Made by a program: the position numbers and the translations under genes. A stretch of 64,000 nt of DNA. Origin: Cymodocea nodosa. Its lineage: Eukaryota > Streptophyta > Magnoliopsida > Alismatales > Cymodoceaceae. Position 1 is the stretch's first letter, and the number at the start of each line of letters is the position of its first letter. Of this stretch, positions 21,040 through 33,346 are shown in pieces. A model generated the notes under the pieces. It was not told the DNA's origin and made no database searches. It was given only the letters and a program-made list of their open reading frames with translations. Where the stretch lies: contig CM072341.1 of assembly GCA_036874045.1 (NCBI GenBank), positions 8,692,501 through 8,756,500 of the forward strand. Reading direction: 5' to 3'.

Positions 21040-22846
21040 TGTCGATTAATCTTCGCTATTTATTGTAGAACTTAGTGGAAGTAAAGATTGTGAAACTAAG
21101 GTTTTACCAAGGTAGAAATACGAAAGGTTGTCAGTAAAACATTTATAACTCTTCGAGTTTATAAATAGATTCAATCATTGAAATCATAAATATAAGATCC
21201 GTTACTAATAAATAACTCGAATGCTTACAATAATTGTATGAGTTTTACAACTAACAAAAGCAGAAGACTTAGCTAGCGTAATTGTTCGTGTAAAGAAAAT
21301 AACTACTAGCTAAGTAAAAATGAGAAAACTTGAAGACTTATGATAACTATTCGAGTTTTATGAGTAGTAAAACACATAACTATATGACAAACTAGAATAG
21401 TTATTATCATATTTTAAGTCTTTCATAAAAATATAATAATGTTAAGTTAACTGTTTGAGTTTCTCGGATGGATATGCAAAAAAGTCGAAGACTTAAGCAT
21501 AACTGTTCGAGTTTCTTAAAAGGATAAAATATAAGAATTTAAAATAGAAACTCAAAGAGAAATCTAACTATTCGAGTTTGTAGAAGGGTAAAAACTTAAC
21601 AATACAAAAAACTCGGAGGGTTAGATAAAATAGCTGAAATCAAGTGAAATACATAACTATACGTTAAACTAACTCAATGAGTCTAACTTTTTATCTGTAT
21701 AAGTTCCAGAATATTTGCATTTGATTAAATGTACCATTGTTTGCTCCCCCTACATAAATGTAGTCAAGAGAAACTATGACGTACTTAGTATTAGGTTGCT
21801 AAGTTCTAATAGATTTGTCATTAAATTCAAAATAGCTGACTTAAGTGGGTTGCTAAGCCTTAAATAAATTTGTCATTTAAGTTCAAAAATGGCGTACGTA
21901 AATTGGGTTGCCAAGCTCCAATAGATTTGAGTCTCTCTCTATATTTTTTTTTTAAATTTAAATACAAAAATAAGTAGTAGATTTTACAATTTAGACCTTC
22001 TAACTTTTATTTTATTCAGTTTATAAAAGAAAATTCATAGAGATATACATTCAGGTAAATTAAAAGAATTCAACAATGAGTACACGAACTTAAGAAAATA
22101 AATGCATTACATTATGTGTAAAGAATAGATAATAACAAAGAAAAATAACAAAGATTATATACACAGATTATTGTAGAATTGTTATAACACCTGTAAAACA
22201 AACTAAGCTTGAGTACATTGCCCCCTTTTTTTTATTTTATTTTACGTATTACCTCCCACAATATCATCTTTTTACATGATCACAATCCCTTGCTTAGGAG
22301 AAAGATAACCTGTTACTCAATGATAAGTGAGAACAGGTAACCTTTTTTTTTTAAAATAGAATCTGAATTACTTGTAAAATGAGTTTTTAGTCAACACATC
22401 CCAAACCAGTTAGTTCAAGTGACTAGGGTTTAAGATCCCCCAATAGACTTAATTACTCAAGCAATTGTAGACAAATAATAAAATAAGATAGTAAATTGAA
22501 TAAGAGGCAACCACAAGACTTAATTTTTCTAACAGTATGTTAATAACTTTCCTTTAATAAATGGTACATATTTTTTATGTATTTTCCAATTAAAATCTCT
22601 ATAATGGTGTATACATAAGTAATAAAAATACAGTTAGCCCTCATATTGAATTAAATCAACTTCCCTTAAGTAACCTTTTCTAAATTTTTCTTAAATTGAC
22701 TTAAAAAAAAATCAGAATTTCATAAATTCTTAACTACTAGTAAACAATAATTCTAAAATAGATATTTTGAGTTTTTTATTATAAAGAAATTAAATTCTAA
22801 AGCTACTTTGTAACAAACCAAAATATTATGTAATGAACATGACAAA
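21040..22846 (-). other. Pol to extra-ORF spacer of M1
   Basis: About 1.8 kb of AT-rich non-coding DNA matches M2 (39137-39971 and 41514-42476). It contains a conserved TGTAGGGGGAGCA block on the minus strand at 21742-21754, followed by AACAATG. No ORF of note is present. Confidence 0.7.
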
Positions 22847-24101
22847 TTAAACATCAGATAACCTACAGATACCAAGTTCTAATCGTAATTTTGAAAAAGT
22901 ATTCTCATCTAAGGGTTTTGTAAATAGATCTGCTAATTGTTCTGTGGTAGGAATAAAATTTAATACTATTTTTTCTTTTATAACATTATCCCTTAGAAAA
23001 TGACGTCGAACTTCTATATGTTTAGCTCGTGAATGTAAGATAGAATATTTAGACAAACTTATTGCAGAATTACTATCATAGAAAATCTTAGTTGGTTCAT
23101 AGGCCAAATTAAAATCTTTTAAAGTTTGTTTGATTCACAAGATTTGAGCACAGCAAAGTACAACAACTATATATTCAGCTTTAGTTGTAGATAATGCTAC
23201 ACAATTTTGCTTTTTGCTAAACCATGACATTAAAGAATTTCCTAATAATTGACAAGTGCCACAAGTGCTTTTTCTTTCAGACTTACATCCGGCAAAATCA
23301 ACATCACTTTAACCTATTAAATTTAAAGAACTATGTTTAAAGTAAAATAATTTGAAATTGATGGTTCATAATAGATATTTAAAAATTCGTTTAACAGTAA
23401 GTAGGTGTGATTCTTTAAGATTAGATTGATATCTAACACAAGTACACACACTAAACATAATATTTGGTCAGCTAGCTGTTAAATAAAGTAATGAACCAAT
23501 CATACTTCTATATTGTTTTATATCTATAGTTTTTCCAGAGTCATCTTTATCCAACTTAGTGATAGTACTCATTGGTGTATTCTTTGTTTTAGTGTTGTCT
23601 AATCCAAACCTCTTTAATAAATCTTGAGTATATTTTTCTTGTGAAATAAAAGTACCTTGATTTAACTACTTAATTTGTAAGCCTAGAAAAAATAATAGTT
23701 CTCCCATCATACTCATTTCAAATTGATTAGTCATGTCTTTTGAAAAAGACTCAACTAATTTATCATTTGTTGCTCCAAATATAATGTCATCTACATAGAT
23801 TTGAACTACCAATATATCTTTTTCAACCTTCTTGATAAAAAGAGTGTGATCTTCCTTTCCCATAGAATACCTTTTTTACATAAGAAATTTAGATAATCTC
23901 TCATACCAAGACCTAGGCTTGTTTAAGGCCATATGGTGCCTTTTTAAGCTTGTAAACATACTCGGGATATTTTGAATCTTCAAAACCTAGAGGTTGTTTT
24001 ACATAAACTTCTTCTTTTATATATCCATTTAAAAAAGTAGTCTTAACATCCATTTGATATAATTTGAAATCCATATAACAAGCATATGCTAACAAGATTT
24101 G
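22847..24101 (-). pseudogene. Element M1 RT and RNase H
   Basis: Reading on the minus strand: ACYMDFKLYQMDVKTTFLNG, VYVKQPLGFED, DHTLFIKKVEKDILVVQIYVDDIIFGAT with intact YVDD, MSMMGELLFFLGLQIK, RSMIGSLLYLTAS, KSTCGTCQLLGNSLMSWFSKKQNC, then FYDSNSAISLSKYSILHSRAKHIEVRRHFL and DLFTKPLDENTFSKLRLELGICRL at the end. There are several in-frame stops and a frameshift near 23900. The N-terminal RT residues continue at 37102 beyond the insertion O. Confidence 0.88.
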
Positions 24102-24413
24102 TATTATGTGAAGAGAGAATGCGGAAAGGGAGAAGCTTGGACATGTGGAGAAGAAAGAAGAGGACAAAGAGAGGTAGACGTGTGAAACAAGAACAACAAA
24201 CACTAAGGTTTTAACGTGGTTCCCCAAATTGGGTACGTCTACGGATGGAGCTCAACTGATTGATTCTTCTCTAGGTGATCACAAAGGGATATAAGATTCA
24301 TCATCATTCTAAAGCACATGTTGGAGGCCTATTTATAACATTTGTGCACCCCAAGTGGCCAAGGACAAAAATACCCCTATGTGTAACAAACTAATTCAAG
24401 ACACATAATAACA
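24102..24413 (-). repeat. Element O 3' LTR
   Basis: On the minus strand it starts TGTTATTATGTGTC and ends at 24102 with CATAATA, where the terminal CA has become TA. A TATA box TATAAATAG is at 24329-24337 on the minus strand. The adjoining minus-strand CAAAGTGGAGAT (24414-24425) is the polypurine tract. Confidence 0.92.
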
Positions 24414-24496
24414 ATCTCCACTTTGTCTTGAATTTACAAGCTCCACCTAGAACCAAACAACAAAAAACAAATCTCCATCACAAAAGACCCGAAGGG

Positions 24497-25968
24497 TCAA
24501 CTATAAGCAAACACATTAAGTAAGTCTAAGCAATGCTTAAACTTGCTTTCAAGAACGCCTTTCGTAAACATATTGGCTGGATTGTCATGTGTGTTGATCT
24601 TCAAAATCTTCACGTGATCTTCTATTTTAAGAAAGTGATAACGAACATCAATGTGCTTTGTTTTGTCATGAAACACATTGTCCTTCGTTAAGCTGATGGC
24701 ACTAAGACTGTCACAGAAAATTTATGCTTTATCATATCGCAGACCAAAGTCTCCAAGTAACCCCTTCAGCCAAATACCTTCTTTTGCAACTTTTATCATC
24801 GCCATATACTCAGCCTTGGTGGTGGATAATGATACAGTAGGTCGTAGAGTAGATTTCCAACTGATAATGGAATCTGCTAATGTGAAGACATATCCTGTTA
24901 AGGATCTACATTGATCAACATCACTTGCAAAATCTGAATCAGAATATCCAACCATACTACAGTTATGCTTAACTCCATAAATCAGTCCTACATCAGATGT
25001 GCCCTTCAAGTACCTAAAGATCCTTTTCACGGCTTGCTAATGACTCTTCCCTAGATTCGACATAAACCTACTTACAACACTAATAGGGTAAGCAAGATCT
25101 GGGTGAGTACAAACCATGACATACATGAGACTACCAACTGTCTGTGAATATGGAACTTTCTTCATGTACTCCTTCTCTGATTGTGTCTGAGGTGCCATAG
25201 CAACTAATAATCATAGGTTCCTATCATAGGGTGTTTTGATGGCCTTGCTTGAAGCCATACCAAACCTGCTCAGAATCTTCAGAACATAACTGTGTTGATG
25301 GAGAAATAATATTCTAATGTTCCTGTCACGATAAATCTCCATCCCAAGGATTTTACCTATCGGTCCTAAATCCTTCATTGCAAATTGAAATTTCAATGTG
25401 TCTTTCAAAACCTGTATTTCATTGACATCTTTGGCTGCAATCAAGATGTCATCCACATACAAGAGCAAGTAAACAAATTCATCTTTAATTTGTTTAACAT
25501 AGACACATGAATCAAAACTACTTCGAACAAAACCAACATCTGTGATAAAAGAATCAAATCTTTTATACTACTACTTGGGAGACTATTTCAGCCCATACAA
25601 AGATTTCTGCAACTTACAAATGAGGCCTGATCTACCTCTTTCTGCAAAACCTGTTGGTTGTTCCATCCAGATGTCCTCATCTAAATCACCATGCAAGAAA
25701 GCTATTTTCACATCTAACTGTTCAAGTTCTAAATCCTTTACTGCAACAATTGCTAAAAGGACTCGAATGGAGGTGTGTCTAACGACTAGTACAATGACTT
25801 CATTGAAGTCCACACCCTCCTTCTATGAAAAACCTTTTGCTACCAATCTTGCCTTGTATTGTATTCCATGATTGCCCTGTGTTCCTGATTTCTTTTTGAA
25901 CACCGATTTGCTACCAACAACATTCTTGTCCTTAGGACATTTTACCAACTCCCAAGTCCTATTCTTAT
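24497..25968 (-). pseudogene. Element O pol, RT and RNase H part
   Basis: RT blocks on the minus strand: LEQLDVKIAFLHGDLDEDIWMEQPTGF, KLQKSLYGLK, LLYVDDILIAAKDV with intact YVDD, MKDLGPIGKILGMEI. RNase H: GYSDSDFASDVDQCRSLTGYVFT, SWKSTLRPTVSLSTTKAEYMAM, KEGIWLKGLLGDFG, and the end near NMFTKGVLESKFKHCLDLLNV with the stop at 24497-24499. Frames are broken in several places. The N-terminal part of RT lies beyond element D, from 33347. Confidence 0.87.
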
Positions 25969-26339
25969 TGTGATGCATGTGTCTTCCATCAAGTATATGT
26001 ATATGTCATTATATATGGTTGTATTTCTTTGGTAATTTGTATAGGGGTAAACTTGTCTTTTGGGTATCACCCATCGTTGTCCCTATATAAGGAGTCATCT
26101 TCATCCAAGGGAAGGCTAACAAGTCAAATCCCTAGATTTCGTTCTCCCCCTTTTTTGTACCAGCAACCATACAACAAGGAATCATGATAGATTGATCACC
26201 CGTGGACGTACCCGTGTTGGGGAACCAGGTAAATTTATTGTTCTTCCGAATTCTCTACTCGCATTCCTCTCATCCACGTTGATCTCTTCTCCACGCCACC
26301 CCTAGATGCTCTACATTTGTTTGATCTTTCTGCACAACA
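25969..26339 (+). repeat. Element D 5' LTR
   Basis: It starts TGTGATGCATGTG and ends TGCACAACA. A TATA box CTATATAAGG lies at 26083-26092. A two-base insertion near the start separates it from the 3' copy. Confidence 0.93.
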
Positions 26340-26341
26340 AT

Positions 26342-26353
26342 TGGTATCAGAGC
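26342..26353 (+). other. Element D primer-binding site
   Basis: TGGTATCAGAGC, two bases from the LTR, complementary to initiator tRNA-Met 3' end. Confidence 0.96.
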
Positions 26354-26904
26354 GAGGTTGGACATCTCCGGGTATGCATCTGAAGTTTCGAAGAGTTTCA
26401 TCAAGGTTCAAGCCATTTCTGCAAGGGATTCCTCCATTGCTGCAACTGCCATCGTCACTAGCGCTAGTCTGCATACTCTGACGCCAACTCGTGCGCCTTC
26501 ATCGTCTGTACTCCATTGCATCTCAAATTTTGAGGACGTGTTGTAAGCTTCTTGAACTTCCTTCCTTTAAAATTTCATGGTCAGAAGTTTCGTATTTAGA
26601 GAGATACAGCAGGAGGCGTCTGGCTAGGGCATAGTAGTTTTCTAGACAAGTGACTCTTTGATTGTCAGATTTTGGGCATTTTGTGATTGTGGTTTTGTGC
26701 TTGGTTTGTGCAAGTATTTGCTACTATTTTGTGCTAAGTAGTGTGCTTAGCTTGTGGCTGATTGCATTTCGTTGAAATCAGTAGTTTTAGTAGCATATTG
26801 TTGTTGAGATATTGCTTGCTATTGTGTACCTTGCTGTAGAATTGTGTTTGTTGAAATCAGACTGTATATCGTGTGTATTGCTGGTTGTTTGTTGATTTGA
26901 AAAC
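26354..26904 (+). other. Element D leader
   Basis: Untranslated leader of about 550 bases between the primer site and the gag ATG. It is T/G-rich from 26640. No convincing ORF or other feature is seen. Confidence 0.7.
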
Positions 26905-28161
26905 ATGAATACTTCAGGGTTGAAGATAGAAAAGTTTGATGGTAAGAATAGCTTTAACTTATGGCAAATTAAGATGAAAGCACTTCTAAAGCAACAAGGT
27001 ATTTGGGCTCCTTTAAATAAGGAAACTACTCTGAACAGAAATTCGCTAGAGTTTGAATTGCAGGAGGAGAAAGCTCACTCCACCATCTTATTGTGTTTGT
27101 CTAATGAAGTTATAATAGAAGTTGCTGATGAATCTACCTCTTTAGGTCTTTGGCAGAAACTTGAGTCATTGTATATGACTAAGTCTTTAACAAATAAATT
27201 GTTGTTAAAGCAAAGACTGTTCTTTTTAAAGATGATAGAAGGTGTACCTCTCAAGCAGAATTTAGATCAGCTAAATGCTATTCTGATGGAACTCAAGAAT
27301 ATTGGAGTAATCATAGAAGATGAAGATGCAGCTCTTATCTTGCTTTGTTCACTCCCATTGAGTTATGAAAACTTTGTTCAGTCCTGTGTAGTTGGAAGAG
27401 ATTCAATTACACTAGAAGAAGTGAGGTCTAGCCTTCATTCCAGGGAGCTCAGGCACATGGTGCATGGTAGAAACAAGGCAAGTGGTGTTGGCCTCTCAGC
27501 TCAACAGCAAGAGAACAGGGGAAGAAGCTAGAGACAAAGTGGAGGGAAGAATAGAAGCATAAGGAAGTCGAAGGGCAAGTACTCTAGGGATACTTGCCAT
27601 TATTGTAAGGACAAAAGACACTGGAAATCACATTGTCCCAAGCTTATAAACAAAGGAAGGGCTGTTGTGGTAGAAACCAGTTCTACGTCAGGTGATGACT
27701 TTTCTCTTACAATTTGTTGCAGTGCCTATTCTGATGATCAGTGGATTATGGACTCAGGAGCTTCACATCATATGACTCCCACTAAGGAGTATTTTGACAC
27801 CTACGAGTAGGTGGAGGGTGGTCAAGTGACCTTGGCCAATGATGATGTGTGTTCTAGAGTTAGTGTGGGCACTAAAAAATTTAAACTGCATGATGGCACA
27901 GTTAGAATTCTAGAGGACATTTGGCACGTCCCAAAGCTTGGAAAAAGTCTGATCTCATTGATGGCCCTTGATGTTAAGGGTTATAGATATATAGGTGGTG
28001 AGGGGAAGATCAGCATACTAAAAGGCTCATTAGTTGTTATGAAGGGAACCAAATCTGGTCCTTTATACATTCTGCAGGGCACTCCAATTATTGGCGTAGC
28101 TACATCAGCTATATCTGGTCAACAAGATTTTTTTGTCATGTGGCACTCAAGGATGGGTCAT
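26905..28161 (+). pseudogene. Element D gag, protease and integrase start
   Basis: The ATG at 26905 begins a copia-type Gag (LKIEKFDGKNSFNLWQIKMK, ILLCLSNEVI, SLYMTKSLTNKL, LPLSYENFVQS). A knuckle C-x2-C-x4-H-x4-C (CHYCKDKRHWKSHC) is at about 27590-27632 and intact. Protease follows with WIMDSGASHHMTP (about 27746), then the integrase HHCC start MWHSRMGH at 28137. In-frame stops are at 27529-27531 and 27808-27810. The solo LTR enters within the HHCC motif right after GlyHis. Gag and Pol share one frame, unlike N and E. Confidence 0.9.
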
Positions 28162-30253
28162 TGTAGAGTCATAGTTTATGCATTTTTATATAGTTAAGTG
28201 ATGCATTTTATGTGCTTAAAGCCATATACTCATAAGTGTTTAATGAAGATTTAAGTTATAATGCATTTTGGGCAAATAATGTAGTTATGGGCTTAAATGA
28301 AGAAAGTAATGCATAAATGAGATTATTTGTTATTTAGCATTTCATTAAAACACATTTACATCTTGGTGGCAACACAATTGCATTTTATTAAGTAGATTAA
28401 ATTTACTTTAGCACTTAGGATTAATTATTTAAATAAGTACATGGATTTTTGGAATTCTATGAAAAATGTGATTTTTGGCCCTTTTGAAGTATCCATGTTT
28501 AGGAATATATCTTATCTTATTTTTTGAGTGTTTTAATGTATTTTTTTGAGTTTTATAGGTTGAAGAATAAGAAAAATAAAGCAAATCAAGATAGGAGGAA
28601 TTTTGGCCCTTGGATTGAAGATCAAAGGTGGAGATCAAGTTCCACCACTTGGAGCCTCTATAAAAGGAGAGGCAAGGCCAACAAATCCCTCCTCTTGGAT
28701 GAGCTTTCCCCCATTCCAGCCCTTGAAAGTCGTCAGCCCCTCTCCCTCCCTCAAGAACTCGTGGAAGGTGGTGTTCTCCCCCCTCTCATGGAGCTCCAAG
28801 GTAGAAGACAAGGTTCGACCAACCTCTTCTCTTCTCCTCTTGGTGGTTGCTAGTAGGAGGACGGCTAGGGCATCTTTTCCAGACCTTGTGGGTGCTGTTT
28901 GGAGTACATCTGAAGCTGTGAAATTGTCTCCCCTCTTCTGTGGATCAGTCCTAGTAGAAGAAAGGCAAGGGTTGTGGACTTTAGGTGGATGACTACTTGT
29001 TTCTTGGTGTTTGGTGGTGTTTGTAGACCTCCCACTTCCGGAAGAGAACTCGTGTGGTGACAGCCACGAAATTCTTGGCTAGGAGGATGGCTAGGAGCAC
29101 ATCCCATGCACCATTCTTCTCCAAAACAAGTTTGCACTTCAAGGTAAAAAGGGTTGTATTGGTTTAGCTCTTTAGGTTTTCATTTTCTTATTTAAAGTTG
29201 TGTTCTTTGTAATTTCAGTAGGGTAATGGTAGTTTTAGGTTTAGTTGTAATGTTACATTGTAGTTTAATCATAGAACTTTCATTTTAGTAGTTTATTATG
29301 TTTATTTTGAATGAATGGAAACAAATTTGGTTTGAATCTTGTGCATATGTGAATATTTGTATGCTAACAAAGCTAATTTGTGGATGTTTATCGTCGGTTT
29401 AGAATCCTGTAAATTTGAAGATTTTGTTTAGGTCGTAACTTACTGATCCAGTGATGTTTTGCTTTATTTTTTGATTCTATTTTGTAGATTTTCGAGTGTA
29501 CTTTACTACTGTATAGTTTTTAGAATTTTTCCAATCGATTTGTATAGGTTTTCCAATTTATTTTGTTGATGTTGCATCTGGCACATCTTGGCATTTTTCC
29601 CCCAATTTTTGCTTCAGTTCCGAATTCGATATCTTTTTATATACAGCACGAAATCAACCTCTGTAAATTTTCTCTGTTAGATGAATGAGAATAAGTTTCG
29701 AAGCACACTAATTTTGCAGACTTTCGTGAAGATTTGAAAATCTTATGCCATTTTTAGTAACTGTGCACAATTTAGGGATGTTAGTTGCTAGTCTGCGCAT
29801 TTGTAGAAAAAGCATTGCCGACGCTTGACCATTTTAGATCTTTTAACGAAATCAGTGGGGTTGTAAAGTTAATCCAATGAGTACTCAGTATGATATTTTT
29901 TCTGTATTTTACCGTTGAGATACTGAGAGGAGGATATGTGTGAACTTGACTGAATTTCGTGATTCTGTGCTGTAGTGAGTTAGTGTTTTATGAATGGAAA
30001 TAAGGAATTTATACTCTATTGAGTGAATTTTTGATAAGTTTTGAATCACTTGTAATTATTATTATTTTTGCACCTTAGAAATATTTTGTAAAAGCCAAAT
30101 CCTTGTGGATTTGACCTGTACTCGCTAAAGTATATTACAATTGCACCGTGCGCTTGCGGTTATTTTAAAATGAGTTTTGAGTTTAATGTTTTATCATTTT
30201 GGTCCCTTTGTAAGTTTTAAGATCTTATTTTGGGGACAACAAAAACCTTAATA
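28162..30253 (+). mobile_element. Solo LTR of Athila type inside element D
   Basis: The insert of 2092 bp is flanked by GTCAT (28157-28161 and 30254-30258); removing it with one duplicate rejoins D's integrase as GlyHisLeuGly. It starts TGTAGAG and ends CCTTAATA, probably CCTTACA in origin, as seen in the related LTR ending at 61356. A TATA box sits at 28659-28666. Near the end GACCTGTACTCGC and GTGCGCTTGCGGTTA match the end of the Athila repeat at 1-1104 and the LTRs at 39972 and 59556. Short ORFs inside (28524-28992) overlap the transcript start and look like chance. Confidence 0.82.
28659..28666 (+). promoter_or_regulatory. TATA box of the solo LTR
   Basis: TATAAAAG in a CCTCTATAAAAGGAGAGG setting, about 500 bp into the LTR, with GGCCAACA just downstream as in the related LTR at 39972-41508. 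Confidence 0.65.
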
Positions 30254-32952
30254 GTCATTTAGGGTAGAAAGGAATGCAGAAACTGAGTAGTCTGGGCAAT
30301 TTTGATGGATACAAGGTTGTTTGTATTGACATATGCAAGCATTGTGTTTTTGGCAAACAAAAAAGAGTGTCATTTGCACACAGTCAGCACAGCTCCAAGG
30401 GAGTTCTTGATTATATTCATGCTGATTGTTGGGGGCCTTCACGTCAGTCTTCTATTGTAGGTTCTAGATATTTTCTTTCTATCATTGATTGTCATTCAAG
30501 GATTAACTGGGTTTTTTTTTTGACACACAAAAGTGAAGCTTTTTCTTGCTTCAAGCATTGGAAGAAGCAGGTAGAAAACCAAACAGACAGAAAGGTAAAA
30601 TATCTTAGAACTGATAATGGTTTTGAGTTTTGTTCTCAAGAATTTGATAACTTTTGTAAAGATGAAGGCATTACACGGCATAACACTATTAGGTATACCC
30701 CTCAGCAAAATGGAGTGGTTGAAAGATTGAACAAAACACTCCTAGAAAAGGCACGTTGTATGCTGTCTCATGCAGGTTTGAGCAAGAAGTTTTGGAGAGA
30801 GGCTATTAACACAGCTTCCTATATGGTGAACAGGTCCCCTTCTAGTGCCTTAGATGGGAAGATACCTCTTGAGGTATGGTTGAAAAGATTTGCTAGTTAT
30901 TTAAAGCTCAGAATTTTTGGATGTCTAGCTTACTATCATGTGAACAATGGCAAGCTGGAACCACGTGCCAAGAAAGGCATATTTGTGGGCTATGGTATTA
31001 AGTCTCACAAAGTAATATATAGCTGTGATGTTACTTTTGATGAGAATTCTCTTTTGCAGGCAATAGATAGACTAGTAGGTGAAACACCAGAAATTGAGCA
31101 CACCCTTCCTGAACAGATGGAGATAGATGATGCACAGTAGCCGCCTATCACTGATCAAGTTGAAATTAGAGAAACTTCATCTGAAACTCAGGAAAATGAA
31201 ATTGAGGAAGAGGTGGAGCAACCACCACCAAGAACCATTGGCAAAGATCGTCCTAGAAGAGACGTTAAGCCTCTGATTAGATATAGTTACGACAATTTGG
31301 TTGCTTTTGCCTTACAGGTAGAAGTTAAGGTAGAGGATTCTGTTGATCCACTTACATATGAAGCTGCAATGAAAGATTCAGAAGCTGGTCTTTAGATGTC
31401 TGCTATGGAGGAGGAACTCCAATCTCTCCATAAGAACAAGACTTGGGAACTGGTGAAACGTCCAAAGAACACAAATATTGTTGGTTGCAAATGGGTTTAT
31501 AAGAAGAAGATCAGGACTCAAGGCAACGTAGGTGTGCAGCACAAGGCAAGATTAGTCGCTAAAGGTTATTCATAGCGAGAAAGAGTTAACTTCAATGAGG
31601 TATTTGCTCCTGTTGTACGTCATACATTTATTAGAATTTTGTTATCTATTGCTGCAGCACAGAATTTAGAATTGGAACAGCTAGATGTAAAGACGACCTT
31701 CTTGCATGGTGAGTTAGAAGAAGATATTTGGATGGAACAACCAATAAGGTTTGTGGTGAAAGGTAAATCTAATTAGGTGTGCAAATTAAATAAGTCCTTG
31801 TATGGACTTAAACAGTCACCACGCCAATGGTACAAAAGGTTTGATGCCTTTATAGTTAAAGTTGGTTTTAGACGCAGCAATTATGTTTCATGTGTATATG
31901 TTAAAACTCTTGATAAGAATACACATGTTTATTTGTTATTGTATGTTAATGATATTCTTATAGTTGTGAAGAATATCGAAGTGATATAGGAGCTAAAGGA
32001 CACATTAAAATCAGAATTTGATATGAAGGATCTTGGTCCAACTGGTAAAATTCTTGGAATGGAGATTAGGCGTGAAAGAAATTCTAGTAAGCTATTTTTG
32101 AATCAACAGAAGTATATTGAAAAGATCTTTAGCAGATTTGGTATGACTTCATGCAAAGCCATTAGCACGCCTTATGACAGAAATGTCAAATTATCATCTG
32201 CGATGTGTCCCCAAACTGATTCTGAAAAGCTTGATATGCAACAAGTTCCTTATGCACAAGTAGTTGGAAGTCTTATGTATGCTATGGTATGCACTAGGCT
32301 TGATTTGGCATATCCTTTGAGTGTTGTTTGTAGGTTCATGTCCAATCCGGGCAGGGAATATTGGAAAGCAGTTAAAAGGATATTCAGATATTTGAAAGGA
32401 ACTCCAGGCGTTGGCTTGATGTATGTAGCAGATCAGGGTTGTACTATGGCTAGTTATACAGACTCAGACTATGCAGGTGATGTTGACAGAAGGAGATCAT
32501 TATCCAGTTATGTCTTTACATTTGCAGGTTCTATTGTGAGTTGGAAATCAACTCTTCAGCCTATAGTATCTTTGTCCACAACTGAGGCTGAATATGTGGC
32601 TATGACAGAAGCTGCAAAGGAAGGGATTTGGTTGAAAGGCTTACTTGGAGACTTTGGTTGGCGCATTGATAAAACTGATATCTTCTGTGATAGTCTTAGC
32701 ACTATTTGTCTCTCCAAAGATAATGTCTTTCATGATAGAACTAAATATATTGATGTTAAGTATCACTTCCTTAGGAATGAAGATAGGATAAAGATTATGA
32801 AGGTCAACACAAAGGACAATCTAGCTTATATGTTTACAAATGGCATTGTTGAAAGCAAGTTCAAGCATTGCTTGGACTTACTCAATGTCTATTGCTGCTG
32901 CGGACCCACGTTGGGTCTTGGTGATCTATCACCTGTTCGTGGTGAAGATTGA
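30254..32952 (+). pseudogene. Element D pol (integrase, RT, RNase H)
   Basis: Integrase core keeps its three catalytic residues: HADCWGP, LRTDNGFEF and NGVVERLN. The C-terminal part has FGCLAYYHV and [60 protein letters not shown], and LLYVNDILI, where the catalytic YVDD reads YVND (31942-31953). RNase H: SYTDSDYAGDVDRRRSL, SLSTTEAEYVAMTEAAKE, FCDSLSTICLSKD. In-frame stops are at 31138, 31393, 31573, 31774 and 31987. The long last open stretch is 32023-32952. Confidence 0.9.
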
Positions 32953-32960
32953 TGAAAGAC

Positions 32961-33341
32961 AAGGTGGAGATTTGTGATGCGTGTCTTCCATCAAGTATAT
33001 GTATATGTCATTGTATATGGTTGTATTTCTTTAGTAATTTGTACAAGGGCAAACTTGTCTTTTGGGTATCACCCATCGTTGTCCTTATATATGGAGTCAT
33101 CTTCGTCCAAGGGAAGGCTAACAAGTCAAATCCCTAGATTTCGTTCTCCCCCTTCTTTGTACCAACAACCATACAACAAGGAATCACAATAGATTGATCA
33201 CTCGTGGACGTACCCGTGTTGGGGAACTAGGTAAATTTGTTGTTCTTCTGAATTCTCCACTCGCATTCCTCTTATCCACGTCGATCTCTTGTCCACGCCA
33301 CCCCTAGATGCTCCACGTTTGTTTGATCTTTTCGCACAACA
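32961..33341 (+). repeat. Element D polypurine tract and 3' LTR
   Basis: AAGGTGGAGATT (32961-32972) is the polypurine tract, directly followed by the LTR TGTGATGCG...CGCACAACA (32973-33341). The target duplicate CTTAT comes next. Confidence 0.92.
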
Positions 33342-33346
33342 CTTAT

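Larger units (their letters stand above)
25969..33341 (+). mobile_element. Tork/Tnt1-like Ty1/copia element D
   Basis: Direct LTRs of 371 bp (25969-26339) and 369 bp (32973-33341), both TGTGATGC...GCACAACA, bound it. The duplication CTTAT flanks it (25964-25968 and 33342-33346). It inserted head-to-head into the pol of element O, a related but distinct family. Minus the solo LTR inside it, it is about 5.3 kb. Gag-pol is one frame throughout, broken only by stops and by the inserted LTR. LTRs differ at about 25 sites (near 7%). Confidence 0.94.

Noticed and set aside
28524..29137. Proline/serine-rich ORFs of up to 129 codons
   Set aside because: They overlap in several frames and both strands around the TATA box of a solo LTR and have no recognisable domain.
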